DNA of 64,000 nt from Exiguobacterium artemiae 255-15 (GTDB lineage Bacteria; Bacillota; Bacilli; Exiguobacteriales; Exiguobacteriaceae). Position 1 is the stretch's first letter, and each line of letters begins with the position of its first letter. Shown here piece by piece: positions 16,314 to 25,732 of the stretch. Made by a program: the position numbers and the translations under genes. The stretch spans positions 2,816,001 through 2,880,000 of the forward strand of contig NC_010556.1 of the NCBI RefSeq assembly GCF_000019905.1, given 5' to 3'. The notes beneath the pieces were generated by a model. It worked only from the letters and a program-made list of their open reading frames with translations. It was not told the DNA's origin and did no database searches.

Positions 16314-16886
16314 ATGCCACCTTATACCTTAGCGATTGATTTTGAAACCGCGAACCGAAACAGCCGCAGCATCTGTGCCTTCGGCTGGTCTGTTTTATCC
16401 GAAGGACGCGTCGTGACGAGCGAGCAGGTTCTGATTAATCCGGAAGAAGATTTTGATGCCGGCAACATCCGTGTCCACGGCATTCGCCCGAGTGACGTTT
16501 GGGATGCACCGGCCTTACCGGAAGCAATGGAAGCACACGGATTGTTTAAGTTAATCGAGAAGGCCGAACTTGTCATTGCCCATAATGCGGCTTTTGATAT
16601 GGGAGCGCTCCAAAAAGCCGTTCAAAAATATGACTTATATCAAATGCCGACGTTTCAATATGGCTGTACGGTTAAACTGTCACGCAAGCTGTATCCATGG
16701 TTACCGAACCATAAGTTAAATACGATGGCGGAATTTTTAAATGTTTCGTTTAAGCACCATGATGCGAAAGAAGATGCCTACATCTGTGCTTTATTACTGC
16801 AGGATATGTTTGACCGGACGAATATCGAACATCCGGTCGAACTACACCGTTTTTGTGGCGTTCGGATGGGTGAAGTCGCTTACTGA
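16314..16886 (+). CDS. DEDDh-family 3'-5' exonuclease (DNA polymerase III epsilon-like)
   Basis: 190 residues. Exo motifs are visible: AIDFETAN (Asp9, Glu11), AHNAAFDMGAL (second Asp) and HDAKEDAYIC (His and last Asp). Stand-alone members of this type trim 3' ends of DNA or RNA. The open frame reaches back to 16242, inside the MATE terminator; ATG 16314, 8 nt after AAGGAGAG, is the real start. Probably monocistronic. DNA or RNA preference cannot be told. Confidence 0.85.
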   Translation: MPPYTLAIDFETANRNSRSICAFGWSVLSEGRVVTSEQVLINPEEDFDAGNIRVHGIRPSDVWDAPALPEAMEAHGLFKLIEKAELVIAHNAAFDMGALQKAVQKYDLYQMPTFQYGCTVKLSRKLYPWLPNHKLNTMAEFLNVSFKHHDAKEDAYICALLLQDMFDRTNIEHPVELHRFCGVRMGEVAY

Positions 16887-16892
16887 TGCTAA

Positions 16893-16928
16893 AAAAGGAG
16901 CCACTCAAAATTCTGAGTGGCTCCTTTT
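16893..16928. terminator. Shared bidirectional terminator
   Basis: AAAAGGAGCCACTCA/TGAGTGGCTCCTTTT perfect stem between the convergent exonuclease and flavin oxidoreductase genes. Confidence 0.95.
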
Positions 16929-16936
16929 CGTATTTC

Positions 16937-18052
16937 TTATTTCGTTGTTTGTTTAATCGGGAACCAGCCTGGACGGCTCGTGATTCCCTGCCATAGTGCA
17001 TCCGGTACGACGAGTTCCGCCTGTGCCGACGGATCGAGTTCTGTCCGGATTGATTCCGTTTCACCAGCTTCGACTTTTTCGACCCATTTCGGTTCCATGA
17101 TTAACTCACGGCCCAGGGCGACGAGTGGCACGACTTCAAGCGAACGCTCGACTTCTTCCGGTGTATGGAGTGAACCGACACCGATAACTGGAACCTGTTG
17201 ACCGACACGCTCTTGAACTAAGCTGATTGGCGAACGTGTTTCGTTTTGATCACGAATTGATCCGGCAAAGAAGTCCATCACAGAAACGTGCAGGTAGTCG
17301 AGATCTTTTTTCGCAAGTGCATCAACGAGTTGCATCGTATCGTCGAGTGTAATTCCCGGATTTTCAACTTCTTCCGGTGAGAAACGGTAACCGACGATGA
17401 ACGAAGGATCTTGTTTTGCAACGGCTTCGACCGCATCGACGACGGCTAGTGGGAAAGCAAGACGTTTTTCAAGACTGCCGCCCCATTTGTCCTCACGACG
17501 GTTCGAATGCGGAGAAACGAATTGTTGAATTAAGTACGTGTTCGCACCATGAATCTCCACTCCATCAAATCCGGCTTCCATTGCCCGGCGTGTCGCTTGA
17601 CCGAACGCTTCGATGATCGCTTCGACTTCTGCTGCTTCCAGTGCACGTGGTGTCATTGCGCCTTCACGTTCTGGTGCTACTGCACTTGCGCTGACGGTTT
17701 GTCCGCCGACGAGTTCCGGTGGTGCCATACGACCCGCGTGGAAAATTTGCAGAATCGCTTTTGCGCCTTGATCTTGGATTGTTGTCGCGAGACGTTTCAG
17801 GCTCGGAACCAATTCGTCGCGCTCCGCGCCAAACTCATTCGGGAATCCTTGACCGTCTGCTGTGACGTTAGCACATGCTGTGATGACTGCACCGACTCCA
17901 CCTGAACGTGCTGCGTAATAGGCAAGCTCCGCTTCTGAAACTTCACCGTTTTCTTCTGCCGCGTAGTTCGTCATCGGCGCCATCATAATCCGGTTTTTAA
18001 GGGTCACTCCGTTTGGAAGTGTAAACGTATCAAACATCTTTTCATTAGCCAT
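16937..18052 (-). CDS. Old yellow enzyme family NADH:flavin oxidoreductase
   Basis: 371 residues forming a single FMN-binding TIM barrel. Seen: MMAPMTNYAAEENG at the N-terminus, ILQIFHAGRM, the substrate-anion His/Asn pair in EIHGANTYL, and SPHSNRREDKWGGSLEKR. Such enzymes reduce activated C=C bonds of enones or nitroesters with NAD(P)H. There is no C-terminal FeS/pyridine-nucleotide domain, so it is not a 2,4-dienoyl-CoA reductase. GAGGAGG precedes the ATG by 10 nt. Confidence 0.9.
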   Translation of the reverse strand: MANEKMFDTFTLPNGVTLKNRIMMAPMTNYAAEENGEVSEAELAYYAARSGGVGAVITACANVTADGQGFPNEFGAERDELVPSLKRLATTIQDQGAKAILQIFHAGRMAPPELVGGQTVSASAVAPEREGAMTPRALEAAEVEAIIEAFGQATRRAMEAGFDGVEIHGANTYLIQQFVSPHSNRREDKWGGSLEKRLAFPLAVVDAVEAVAKQDPSFIVGYRFSPEEVENPGITLDDTMQLVDALAKKDLDYLHVSVMDFFAGSIRDQNETRSPISLVQERVGQQVPVIGVGSLHTPEEVERSLEVVPLVALGRELIMEPKWVEKVEAGETESIRTELDPSAQAELVVPDALWQGITSRPGWFPIKQTTK

Positions 18053-18155
18053 TGAAGCATATCCTCCTCTGAAATCTTAACTTGAATATCGTCAGTATAC
18101 GCCCGCTCTGCTTTAAATGACTAATGATGTGCTTCACTGATGTTCTGAACGCTGA

Positions 18156-20261
18156 TCAGATCCGGTACTTCCGTTTTCGCCGCCCGCCCGGCCACCACCA
18201 GTTCCAGTGTCCGAACAGCTTCATCAGCGCCGGAACGAGGAACATGCGAACGATCGTCGCATCAATGAAGATCGCAAGCGCAATTCCGACACCAAGTTGC
18301 TTGATCGGACTGACGCCGGTAAAGGCAAAGGCCCCGGTGACGACAATCATGATTAAGGCGGCTGAAGTGATGATTTTACTTGTCTTCGCCAGTCCCATTT
18401 CCGTCGCGAGATCATTATCTCCGGTCTCATCGTAGTATTCTTCCATCCGTGAGACGAGAAACACTTCGTAATCCATCGACAGACCAAACACCAGCGAGAA
18501 GATGAAGACCGGTGTTAAAATACCAATTGTCTCGGCCGGGAACACCCAACCGGACTCAAACAAAATGACAAGCAACCCGAATGTGGCACCGAGGCTGAGC
18601 AGATTCATCAAAATCGCTTTGATCGGAATCAAGATCGACTGGAATGCAAACAACAGGATGATGAATGTGGCAAGTAAGACAAGACCTAACGCGAGCGGCA
18701 TCTTCGAGTAGATTTCATCATAAATTTCCTGATTGAAGGCCGCCGGTCCTCCGACCTGATAGCCCTGGTCCCGTACTTCACGGACCCATTTTTGTGAACT
18801 CTTGTCTCCCGGATCTCCCGTCAACTTGACGTTAACCCGTGCAATTCCTGAATCAAACGCAATCAACGATGCTAACTGTTGTTTCCCTTGTTCACTTGCG
18901 GCAATCTGAGTCACGCTCTGTCCGTTCGCTTCCGCCAGTGACGTCGCTGAGATGACGCTGCTGACTCCGGCATCTGCTTCGAGACGTGTCGTCAATGCTT
19001 CCAGTTTTTCGACACCCTGTTCTGTTTGAAAATCAGCTTTCAGCAAGACAACGGCATCCGTTCCGTCGTCCCCGAAGGTTTTTTCCCACGCTTCAAAGGC
19101 AAGGCGCGATTCATAATCTTCCGGCAAAGCACTCGCTTGCGGAATGTTCAGTTCCAAATCACGCAACGGAATTAAACACGGCAACAGCAATAGAAGTGAA
19201 AAGATGGTAATGGCGACCGGACGTTTCATGACGAACCGGGCGAGCTTACGCCACCTGACTTCTCCCTGGTCCGAATCCGCTTTGAAAATCCGGCCCTTTT
19301 CCAAACTCCCGCCCAGTAATGCCAGCAAAGCCGGAAGTAAGGTTACGGCGCTGATGACAGCACCAAGCACCGAGACCAATGTTCCGAGCGCAACTGCTTG
19401 AAAGACGTCGACGTCAATGACAAGTAATCCCGCCAATCCGACAAAAACACAAATTCCGGAAAATAAAATGGATCGTCCGGCCGTCGCCACCGAAACTTCC
19501 GCCGCTTCCGTAATCGATCGTCCGGCTGTCCGTTCTTCCCGGAACCGATTGACATACAGCAGGGAAAAATCAATTCCGAGGGCAAGTGAAATCATCGCTA
19601 CGGCATTTAAGACAAAGATGGATAATTCCTGTTGTCCGGCGATGAAATACAGTGTTCCGGCCCCGAAGATGAATGTGACGAGTCCCATGATGAGCGGCAA
19701 GATAGCCGCGAGCGGTGTACCGAAAACGAGAAACAGGACCAGTAAGGCTGCCGGGACGCCAATCAATTCAGCACGGACCAAATCATTTTTGGACGCTGTA
19801 TTCAAATCGTCAACGATCAACGGCTCCCCTGTCAGTCGAATCGTACTGCCGTCCTGTGGATCGAGTTTTTGTTGTACTGTCTTGACCCAAGAGGAATCAA
19901 TGTCCGGTATCCCGATCGAGACATATCCTTTCCCGTCTTTGAATGCTTCTGGATTTTCCTGCGGACCGACGACCTGTCCGACACCTTGAATCGTCCGAAA
20001 CGCTTTGACGTGGCGTTCCATTTCCTGCCGGATGCTTTCTTTTTCCCCTTCAAACAACACGATAATTTGGTGAGGATCCTGCTTAAATTCCTTTTCTAAC
20101 GTGCGTTCGACTTGTTGAAATTCCCCGTCCCGCGTAAAGCCGTTTCCTTTCAGCTGATCCGGCAGCTGCACTGCAAAATAACCGAGGATCAGCAACAATA
20201 CCACCCAAGTCACGCTGATGCCTTTTCGAAAACGGACTACGTATCGACCAAAACGTTCCAT
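18156..20261 (-). CDS. MMPL/RND-family transporter
   Basis: 701 residues in two repeats, each a membrane segment, a large outer loop and five membrane segments. Seen: LALGIDFSLLYVNRFREER in the first half and FGLSMDYEVFLVSRMEEYYDETG in the second, the GxxxDY/DF pair of MMPL proton channels. Likely exports lipids, siderophores or drugs (YdfJ-like). No regulator is adjacent. GGGAGGAAG precedes the ATG. A hairpin in its 5' region (20289-20324) may terminate the preceding gene. Confidence 0.9.
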   Translation of the reverse strand: MERFGRYVVRFRKGISVTWVVLLLILGYFAVQLPDQLKGNGFTRDGEFQQVERTLEKEFKQDPHQIIVLFEGEKESIRQEMERHVKAFRTIQGVGQVVGPQENPEAFKDGKGYVSIGIPDIDSSWVKTVQQKLDPQDGSTIRLTGEPLIVDDLNTASKNDLVRAELIGVPAALLVLFLVFGTPLAAILPLIMGLVTFIFGAGTLYFIAGQQELSIFVLNAVAMISLALGIDFSLLYVNRFREERTAGRSITEAAEVSVATAGRSILFSGICVFVGLAGLLVIDVDVFQAVALGTLVSVLGAVISAVTLLPALLALLGGSLEKGRIFKADSDQGEVRWRKLARFVMKRPVAITIFSLLLLLPCLIPLRDLELNIPQASALPEDYESRLAFEAWEKTFGDDGTDAVVLLKADFQTEQGVEKLEALTTRLEADAGVSSVISATSLAEANGQSVTQIAASEQGKQQLASLIAFDSGIARVNVKLTGDPGDKSSQKWVREVRDQGYQVGGPAAFNQEIYDEIYSKMPLALGLVLLATFIILLFAFQSILIPIKAILMNLLSLGATFGLLVILFESGWVFPAETIGILTPVFIFSLVFGLSMDYEVFLVSRMEEYYDETGDNDLATEMGLAKTSKIITSAALIMIVVTGAFAFTGVSPIKQLGVGIALAIFIDATIVRMFLVPALMKLFGHWNWWWPGGRRKRKYRI

Positions 20262-20288
20262 CTGTCATCTTCCTCCCTGTATACAAGA

Positions 20289-20324
20289 AACACATCCTTC
20301 GCCTGCTGCGACAAAGGATGTGTT
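20289..20324 (-). terminator. Hairpin between the hypothetical gene and the MMPL gene
   Basis: AACACATCCTT/AAGGATGTGTT perfect 11-bp stem overlapping the stop of the upstream gene. The U-tract is poor (TTTCTTG), so it may only attenuate. Confidence 0.5.
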
Positions 20325-21124
20325 TACGTCTTCTGAAAAATTTGGAGCCACGTATTTCCGAAATTTGCCGACGTCGAGACGATGGCCAGTCGTTGCGCCG
20401 ATTCATCCAGTAAGATCGTCTTTAACAGGATAGATGACTGGCATCCATCAAATTTAAATTTCAGTTGCTCTTTTTCGTACAGATAAAATCGATTGGCATC
20501 CGTTACAGAAAACAGATGTTCCCGGCTGTCGACCAGCAAATAATCATCGTACTCGGAAAACGGAATCAATTGTTCCTGTTCCGTAAACGCATCCCAAATG
20601 ACATAACGCGCTTGATTCACATCATAGGAAATCATCGTTCCCGGTGCCAGCAGACGTTCAAACGCATACTGCGGGTCATACCCCCGTTCAATCAAACGTC
20701 CTAATAAAGGAGCTTCGTCATAATCCGAAAAAGTTCCTTCCTGTTTTTCAAAATCATAACGTACGACATCGGTTTCAGCCGAATACATAAAAATTTGTTC
20801 GCCTCGCCATTCATAAAGATTACTGAACCAAGCGTCCGCAAAGTGGCTGGGACGATTCATATATTGGAGACGTCCGTCTCTTAAATCGAGTAAACCAAAC
20901 AATGAAGTTTCTTCAAAAACGATGAACACACGGTATCCGTCCGGTTCAAAGAACCAGGTAAACGGAACATACGCACATGCTGTCTCCCACCGTATTCTCA
21001 AATCCAAATCACATTTTGTAAATCCGCCTTGATCCCGGTATAAAACCAGATCATCACCGAATCGGTCAAAAAGTGAAACAGATTCATGGAACAACAGCTC
21101 AGCGGCTGGTTTATACATACGCAT
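20324..21124 (-). CDS. Hypothetical protein, possibly a beta-propeller-like repeat protein
   Basis: 266 residues, no signal peptide or membrane segment, rich in aromatic residues (WFF, YEW, FMYSAE) and in repeated short strands ending in Asp, Tyr or Gln, such as VFIVFEETSLFGLLDLRDG and LLVDSREHLFSVTDANRFYLYEKEQ. This rhythm suggests a beta-propeller. No motif identifies a function. GTG 21127, ATG 21124 and ATG 21118 are all possible starts; ATG 21124 is about 9 nt after AGGGAG. Confidence 0.65.
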   Translation of the reverse strand: MRMYKPAAELLFHESVSLFDRFGDDLVLYRDQGGFTKCDLDLRIRWETACAYVPFTWFFEPDGYRVFIVFEETSLFGLLDLRDGRLQYMNRPSHFADAWFSNLYEWRGEQIFMYSAETDVVRYDFEKQEGTFSDYDEAPLLGRLIERGYDPQYAFERLLAPGTMISYDVNQARYVIWDAFTEQEQLIPFSEYDDYLLVDSREHLFSVTDANRFYLYEKEQLKFKFDGCQSSILLKTILLDESAQRLAIVSTSANFGNTWLQIFQKT

Positions 21125-21233
21125 CACTTCCTACTCCCTACGGTATCAACCTTCTTCATTTCTAGCTACTGTCGATGCGCTCGAAGAGCATGTCCTGTAT
21201 ACTTAAAGGAAACAAAAAGGAGGTCTACACACA

Positions 21234-21410
21234 ATGAAACCCCTACAACTGTCTGCTGATACAGCTGTTGAACTTTCGAAACGTCTCAATGTGCCGCTCG
21301 AACAGTTAATGCATATGCCGCGGCATATTTTAATACAAAAACTGGTCGAATTAGAAGCGGAACAATCCGACTCTTCTTCTGCGGATGATACATCTTCAGA
21401 AGACAAATGA
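21234..21410 (+). CDS. yycC: YycC-like small protein
   Basis: 58 residues starting MKPLQLSADTAVELS, after a perfect AAAGGAGGT ribosome binding site 9 nt upstream. The N-terminal half (LSKRLNVPLEQLMHMPRHIL) looks like a short helical domain and matches what I remember of the YycC family of Bacillales; the tail is acidic and Ser-rich. Function unknown. It is divergent from the hypothetical gene and ends at a strong terminator. The family name is from memory and should be checked. Confidence 0.7.
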   Translation: MKPLQLSADTAVELSKRLNVPLEQLMHMPRHILIQKLVELEAEQSDSSSADDTSSEDK

Positions 21411-21417
21411 TACAAAT

Positions 21418-21458
21418 ATGCCCTTCTTTCGTGCGCTGGCCGCATAAAAGAAGGGCAT
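21418..21458. terminator. Shared bidirectional terminator after the YycC-like gene
   Basis: ATGCCCTTCTTT/AAAGAAGGGCAT perfect stem between convergent genes. Confidence 0.9.
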
Positions 21459-21472
21459 TGTTCTTTATAAAA

Positions 21473-21955
21473 TTAAGATTGTGGATTATATTCAGACTTT
21501 CCATAACGGAATACATTAACAATCGCTTTTCCATCACTCGGATAACCGTTCGGATGATCGATCGGAAACAACGAGAAGAAAATGAAATAGAACGAGAAAT
21601 AGGCGAATTGATACGTAAAGATCGAAGCCTCGAAGACACCCGCATAAATCAAACCGTTTACGATCAGGATACTCGCCAGATTGAAGATGGCTCCACCGGC
21701 GTAAACCATGATGTTCGTAAACTTATTTTCGTGACGAAGCGCCTCGTACTGACACCACCCGTCCCAAAAATAAACGCGGTTCAAGCGGATGGGACCGACG
21801 CGTAACAAGGATTTTCCCGATCCGATATTGATTTCCATGTTACCGCCAAACAGACGTGCAAAAAAGTAATGACCCATCTCATGAATTAACGTGACGATTG
21901 GTAAGAGTAAAAAAAACGAGAAGAAAAATTTCCAGATATCATTGAAACCAAACAT
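21473..21955 (-). CDS. Small M50-like membrane zinc metalloprotease
   Basis: 160 residues, about half the size of most M50 proteins. Seen: HEMGH (His25, Glu26, His29) inside the first hydrophobic segment, and a diverged second site FPIDHPNGYPSDGKA, where the final Asp would be the third zinc ligand. Three or four membrane segments. Of the in-frame ATGs, 21964 abuts AAAGG; 21955 is 8 nt downstream and is preferred. Substrate unknown. Many small proteins of this kind are annotated only as hypothetical. Confidence 0.7.
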   Translation of the reverse strand: MFGFNDIWKFFFSFFLLLPIVTLIHEMGHYFFARLFGGNMEINIGSGKSLLRVGPIRLNRVYFWDGWCQYEALRHENKFTNIMVYAGGAIFNLASILIVNGLIYAGVFEASIFTYQFAYFSFYFIFFSLFPIDHPNGYPSDGKAIVNVFRYGKSEYNPQS

Positions 21956-22104
21956 ACGATACATCCTTTCAAAAAAACCAGCACTCTAAATACTACTTAT
22001 AGTATGTTCCCGGAAGTCATGAATTAAAACAGTAAACTTAGAAATTCATTAAGTCATTCTGATGACACCGCAACACGACTGTCACGTCATGCACTACGGC
22101 TAAA

Positions 22105-22144
22105 TCAAAAAAAAAATCGGAGTCCACATCAGCGAACCCCGATT
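22105..22144 (-). terminator. Terminator of the pullulanase gene
   Basis: AATCGG.../...CCGATT stem with partial inner pairing, followed on the minus strand by about ten T. Confidence 0.75.
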
Positions 22145-22163
22145 CTTACAAGCGTCTTATCCA

Positions 22164-24176
22164 TCATTTATTATTTTTACGTCGTTTGTTCGCTGCATAG
22201 AGCAAACCAAGAATCGTCAGTGCGGCACCGCCTGCCACTGCATATTTCTTATAGTCTGCTTTTCGTTCGGCAATCACCGTCGTCGATAAGGCTTTCACGA
22301 CAAGTTGTTTTTCTTCGTGTAGACGGGGGGCGTGGATTTTTACGACCCCTTCTTCGACGAGAATTTCGAACTCGCCGCTCGGTAACTCGATTGTCACATC
22401 ATGGTCCGTCGCATTGTGATATACCCGCTGACGCTCCACATATCCTTCGTACGTCCGCTTCAATTCATACGCAATGATACCTTCCCCTTCTTCCAGGAAG
22501 CGGAGATGTTTCCGAATCATTGCTGTATTTTCCAGACGGAACATCGGATACTGGCGCCGCAGGGCAATCAATCCTTTGACATATTCGACGCCGGCACGGA
22601 ATTGTTCCGCGCGCTCATAATCCAATTGATTCACGACTTCTCCGGAATTAAAACTGTCCCGAATCCCGTTTTTCGTCCGGAAAAACTCCTGCCCTGCATG
22701 TAAAAACGGAATACCTTGGCCGGTTAAGATAATCGCATTCGCTAGCATTTGCCGCTTTCGACGGATTTCATCCGTATCTTCCGGTTTTGACACGGACAAT
22801 TTGTCCCAAATCGTTAAATCATCATGGGCTTCAACATACGAAACGACCTGATTCGGTTCATCCGCAAAGCCTTGCGAAGAGACGTTTCCGGCGATTCCCC
22901 GTTTGACTTCATTCGTCCGCTCGAAAGCCCCGCTGATGAATCCCCGGTCAGCCGGTGTCTGAACGTCACCTTTGACACCGTCACGTAATCCGTTGTTGAA
23001 ATGAGCGATTCCCGGCATCTGCGGCGCATTAAAGTAGTTGGCTTTTTGATCGGCTGCGAGTGGTGTGTCAAGATCCCACCCTTCCCCGATAATCAAAATC
23101 GACGGGTCAATCCGGTCAAGGGCATGACGAACCTGAATCATCGTTTCGACGTCATGTAAGCCCATCAAATCGAACCGGAATCCGTCCAGATGATACTCTT
23201 TCGCCCAATAGGTCACACAATCAAGAATGAATTTCCGCATCATAAAGCGTTCTGATGCTGTGTCGTTCCCGCAGAAACTTCCGTTTGAAAGTGTTCCGTC
23301 CGCTGCCTGCCGGAAAAAGTAACCCGGAACGAATTGTCCAAGTGGTGCCGTTTCCGCATCATAGACATGATTAAAAACGACGTCCATTACAACGCGAATG
23401 CCTCGATCGTGCAAGGCTTGAATCAAGGCTTTTAATTCCCGGATCCGTGCTGCCGGATCATCCGGATTCGACGAATAGGATCCTTCCGGCGCAAAGTAAT
23501 TGACGGGATCATATCCCCAGTTGTAGTTATCCGGATCATTTGGTGCCGCTTCATTGACTGAACCGAAATCATAAATCGGAAGAAGTTGGACATGCGTCAC
23601 ACCTAGGTCCGTCAGATAATCAAGACCCGTCAATCCGCCTGCCGGTGTCCGTGTTCCCGCTTCCGTTAATCCGCGGAATGTGCCCCGCTCGATGACCCCA
23701 CTCGCCGGATGGCTCGTCGCGTCTCGAACATGCAATTCATAGATGACAGCGTCTTGTGACGAATGGAACAAAGGACGTTCCTCAATCCAACGTTCCGGGT
23801 GAATCGCCGACGGATCGATTAATGCCCCCCGTTTGCCGTTGGTCCCGACTGCTTTCGCGTACGGATCGACTGCTTCGACTTTCTGTCCGTTGATGCTGGC
23901 TTGAAACGTATAAAAGTAACCTTCATACACAGCGCGATCCAGTTCGACGACGAATGTCCCCTGCTGATCTGCCGTCAATTCAAGTTCTTCAACTTTCCTT
24001 GCCCGCAATGTCCGGTACAAACGAATTACGACACGTTCCGCCGTCGGTGCCCATAAACGGACACGTATCGTATGCTCATCAAACGTCGCTCCTAAATCCG
24101 ATCCTTTATAGGCATAGCGCTCATCCAACTCTTCCGGTGTGAGCGTCAACATATCTGCTGTTTGTTTCAAAGCCAT
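22164..24176 (-). CDS. pulA: Type I pullulanase with a C-terminal membrane tail
   Basis: 670 residues. An N-terminal CBM48-type domain (IRVRLWAPTAERVVIRLY) leads into a GH13 barrel with the type I pullulanase signature YNWGYDPVNY, DVVFNHV, catalytic Asp in DGFRFDLMG, Glu in IIGEGWD and Asp in VEAHDDLT. It cleaves alpha-1,6 links of pullulan, glycogen or limit dextrins. There is no signal peptide, yet the last ~30 residues form one hydrophobic segment followed by NKRRKNNK, so it looks anchored to the inner membrane face. No LPxTG is present. Confidence 0.88.
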   Translation of the reverse strand: MALKQTADMLTLTPEELDERYAYKGSDLGATFDEHTIRVRLWAPTAERVVIRLYRTLRARKVEELELTADQQGTFVVELDRAVYEGYFYTFQASINGQKVEAVDPYAKAVGTNGKRGALIDPSAIHPERWIEERPLFHSSQDAVIYELHVRDATSHPASGVIERGTFRGLTEAGTRTPAGGLTGLDYLTDLGVTHVQLLPIYDFGSVNEAAPNDPDNYNWGYDPVNYFAPEGSYSSNPDDPAARIRELKALIQALHDRGIRVVMDVVFNHVYDAETAPLGQFVPGYFFRQAADGTLSNGSFCGNDTASERFMMRKFILDCVTYWAKEYHLDGFRFDLMGLHDVETMIQVRHALDRIDPSILIIGEGWDLDTPLAADQKANYFNAPQMPGIAHFNNGLRDGVKGDVQTPADRGFISGAFERTNEVKRGIAGNVSSQGFADEPNQVVSYVEAHDDLTIWDKLSVSKPEDTDEIRRKRQMLANAIILTGQGIPFLHAGQEFFRTKNGIRDSFNSGEVVNQLDYERAEQFRAGVEYVKGLIALRRQYPMFRLENTAMIRKHLRFLEEGEGIIAYELKRTYEGYVERQRVYHNATDHDVTIELPSGEFEILVEEGVVKIHAPRLHEEKQLVVKALSTTVIAERKADYKKYAVAGGAALTILGLLYAANKRRKNNK

Positions 24177-24336
24177 GCACCCCTTTCATTTCATGGTTTT
24201 CATTATAACAAAATTTCATCCGGATGAACGATTCGACTCTGTTCCTTGCTTTTTCTTTGCCGAAAATTCAACCTGAAGTCAAAGCATTTCCGGGCAAATA
24301 TGCTAAAATGGTTGTGGAACGAAAGGGGAGATTCTT

Positions 24337-24831
24337 ATGGCAGCAAAAGACAATTCATTTGATATCGTGTCACAAATCAACATCGAAGAAGTTAAAAACG
24401 CGATGCAGGTTGCACTAAAGGAAATTACGAACCGCTTTGATTTCAAAGGATCAAAAAGCGACATGAAACTCGAGAAAGAAGATTTGATTCTGATCTCAGA
24501 TGACGACTTCAAACTCGATCAAGTCAAAGATGTCCTGACAGCTAAACTCATCAAACGGGAAGTCCCGACGAAAAACCTGCAATACGAAAAAGTCGAGCAG
24601 GCAGCCGGAAATACTGTCCGTCAACGCGTTATTCTCAAAAGCGGAATCGATCGTGATGATGCTAAAAAAATCAATAACGCCGTCAAGGAATCAAAACTCA
24701 AGGTGAAAACTCAGATTCAAGACGATCAAATCCGTGTTACGGGAAAATCACGCGATGACTTACAGCAAGTTATGCAAATCGTCCGTGAGTTACCGTTATC
24801 GGTCGACGTCCAGTTCATTAATTTCCGTTAA
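24337..24831 (+). CDS. yajQ: YajQ-family nucleotide-binding protein
   Basis: 164 residues, the normal family length, with two ferredoxin-like domains: [46 protein letters not shown], and a closing [13 protein letters not shown]. YajQ proteins bind nucleic acid or nucleotides; some bind cyclic di-GMP. GAAAGGGGAG lies 8 nt before ATG. Single gene with its own terminator. Confidence 0.95.
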   Translation: MAAKDNSFDIVSQINIEEVKNAMQVALKEITNRFDFKGSKSDMKLEKEDLILISDDDFKLDQVKDVLTAKLIKREVPTKNLQYEKVEQAAGNTVRQRVILKSGIDRDDAKKINNAVKESKLKVKTQIQDDQIRVTGKSRDDLQQVMQIVRELPLSVDVQFINFR

Positions 24832-24878
24832 GCATAAAAAATCCCTTGCTCCGGTTGGAGCAAGGGATTTTTTATGCT
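24831..24878. terminator. Shared bidirectional terminator between yajQ and bdhA
   Basis: AGCATAAAAAATCCCTTGCT and its complement form a perfect 22-bp stem with a 4-nt loop (GGTT). Confidence 0.95.
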
Positions 24879-25660
24879 TATTGAGCGGTATATCCGCCGT
24901 CAAGAACGACAGCTTGACCGGTGACACCGGCTGCTTTGTCACTTGCGAGGAAGATCGCGTAGTCGGCAATCTCTTTGACTTGCAGTAAGCGATGTTGCGG
25001 AACGAGCGGGTAGATGACTTCTTCAAGTACCCGGTCGAGCGGCACATTCCGTGTTTCGGCAAGCGAAGACAATTGTTTTTGGACGAGCGGTGTATCAACA
25101 TAACCCGGACAAATCGCATTGACGGTAATACCGGACGTTGCCCCTTCTAGTGCGGCAACTTTCGTCAAACCGATGACACCGTGTTTCGCACTGTTGTAAG
25201 CGGCTTTACCGGCAAATCCGATCAAACCGTTAATGGATGACATGTTCAGGATACGACCGAATCCTTGTTTTTTCATGATCGGGAACACGTATTTCGTATA
25301 GAGGAACGGTGCCCGTAACATGATGCTTTGAAGTAAATCAAATTTTTCAGTCGAGAACTCTTCGATTGGTGAAACATGTTGCATGCCGGCATTGTTGATG
25401 ACGATATCGATCCGTCCGTAGTGATTCATCGTTTGTTCAATGCTTGACTGAATCGCCGTTTCACTTGTGACGTCCCCTGCGACAGCAAAGGCTTCGAATC
25501 CTTTACTTTGAAGTGTTTCCGCCGCCTGTTTGGCTGCATTCTCCTGTAAATCAACGATGACGACTTTTGCACCTTCCTGTGCAAATTCTTCCGCAATTTC
25601 GAGACCGATTCCGCTTGCTGCTCCGGTAATCAATGCGACTTTTCCTTCAAGTTGTTTCAT
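24878..25660 (-). CDS. bdhA: 3-hydroxybutyrate dehydrogenase (SDR family)
   Basis: 260 residues. NAD-binding TGAASGIG, NNAGMQHVSPIEEF, catalytic SSINGLIGFAGKAAYNSAK (Ser, Tyr, Lys) and CPGYVDTPLV are the pattern of D-3-hydroxybutyrate dehydrogenases, which interconvert 3-hydroxybutyrate and acetoacetate. Of two close ATGs, 25660 is 9 nt from AAGGAG and is chosen over 25666. It is divergent from a LysR gene across a perfect palindrome, which probably controls it. Confidence 0.85.
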   Translation of the reverse strand: MKQLEGKVALITGAASGIGLEIAEEFAQEGAKVVIVDLQENAAKQAAETLQSKGFEAFAVAGDVTSETAIQSSIEQTMNHYGRIDIVINNAGMQHVSPIEEFSTEKFDLLQSIMLRAPFLYTKYVFPIMKKQGFGRILNMSSINGLIGFAGKAAYNSAKHGVIGLTKVAALEGATSGITVNAICPGYVDTPLVQKQLSSLAETRNVPLDRVLEEVIYPLVPQHRLLQVKEIADYAIFLASDKAAGVTGQAVVLDGGYTAQ

Positions 25661-25732
25661 CTTCATCTACTCCTTTTTACTCGTTTGTTTCTTTTACTGT
25701 ACGCTTAGGCAATGAATAATAAAAATGAATAC

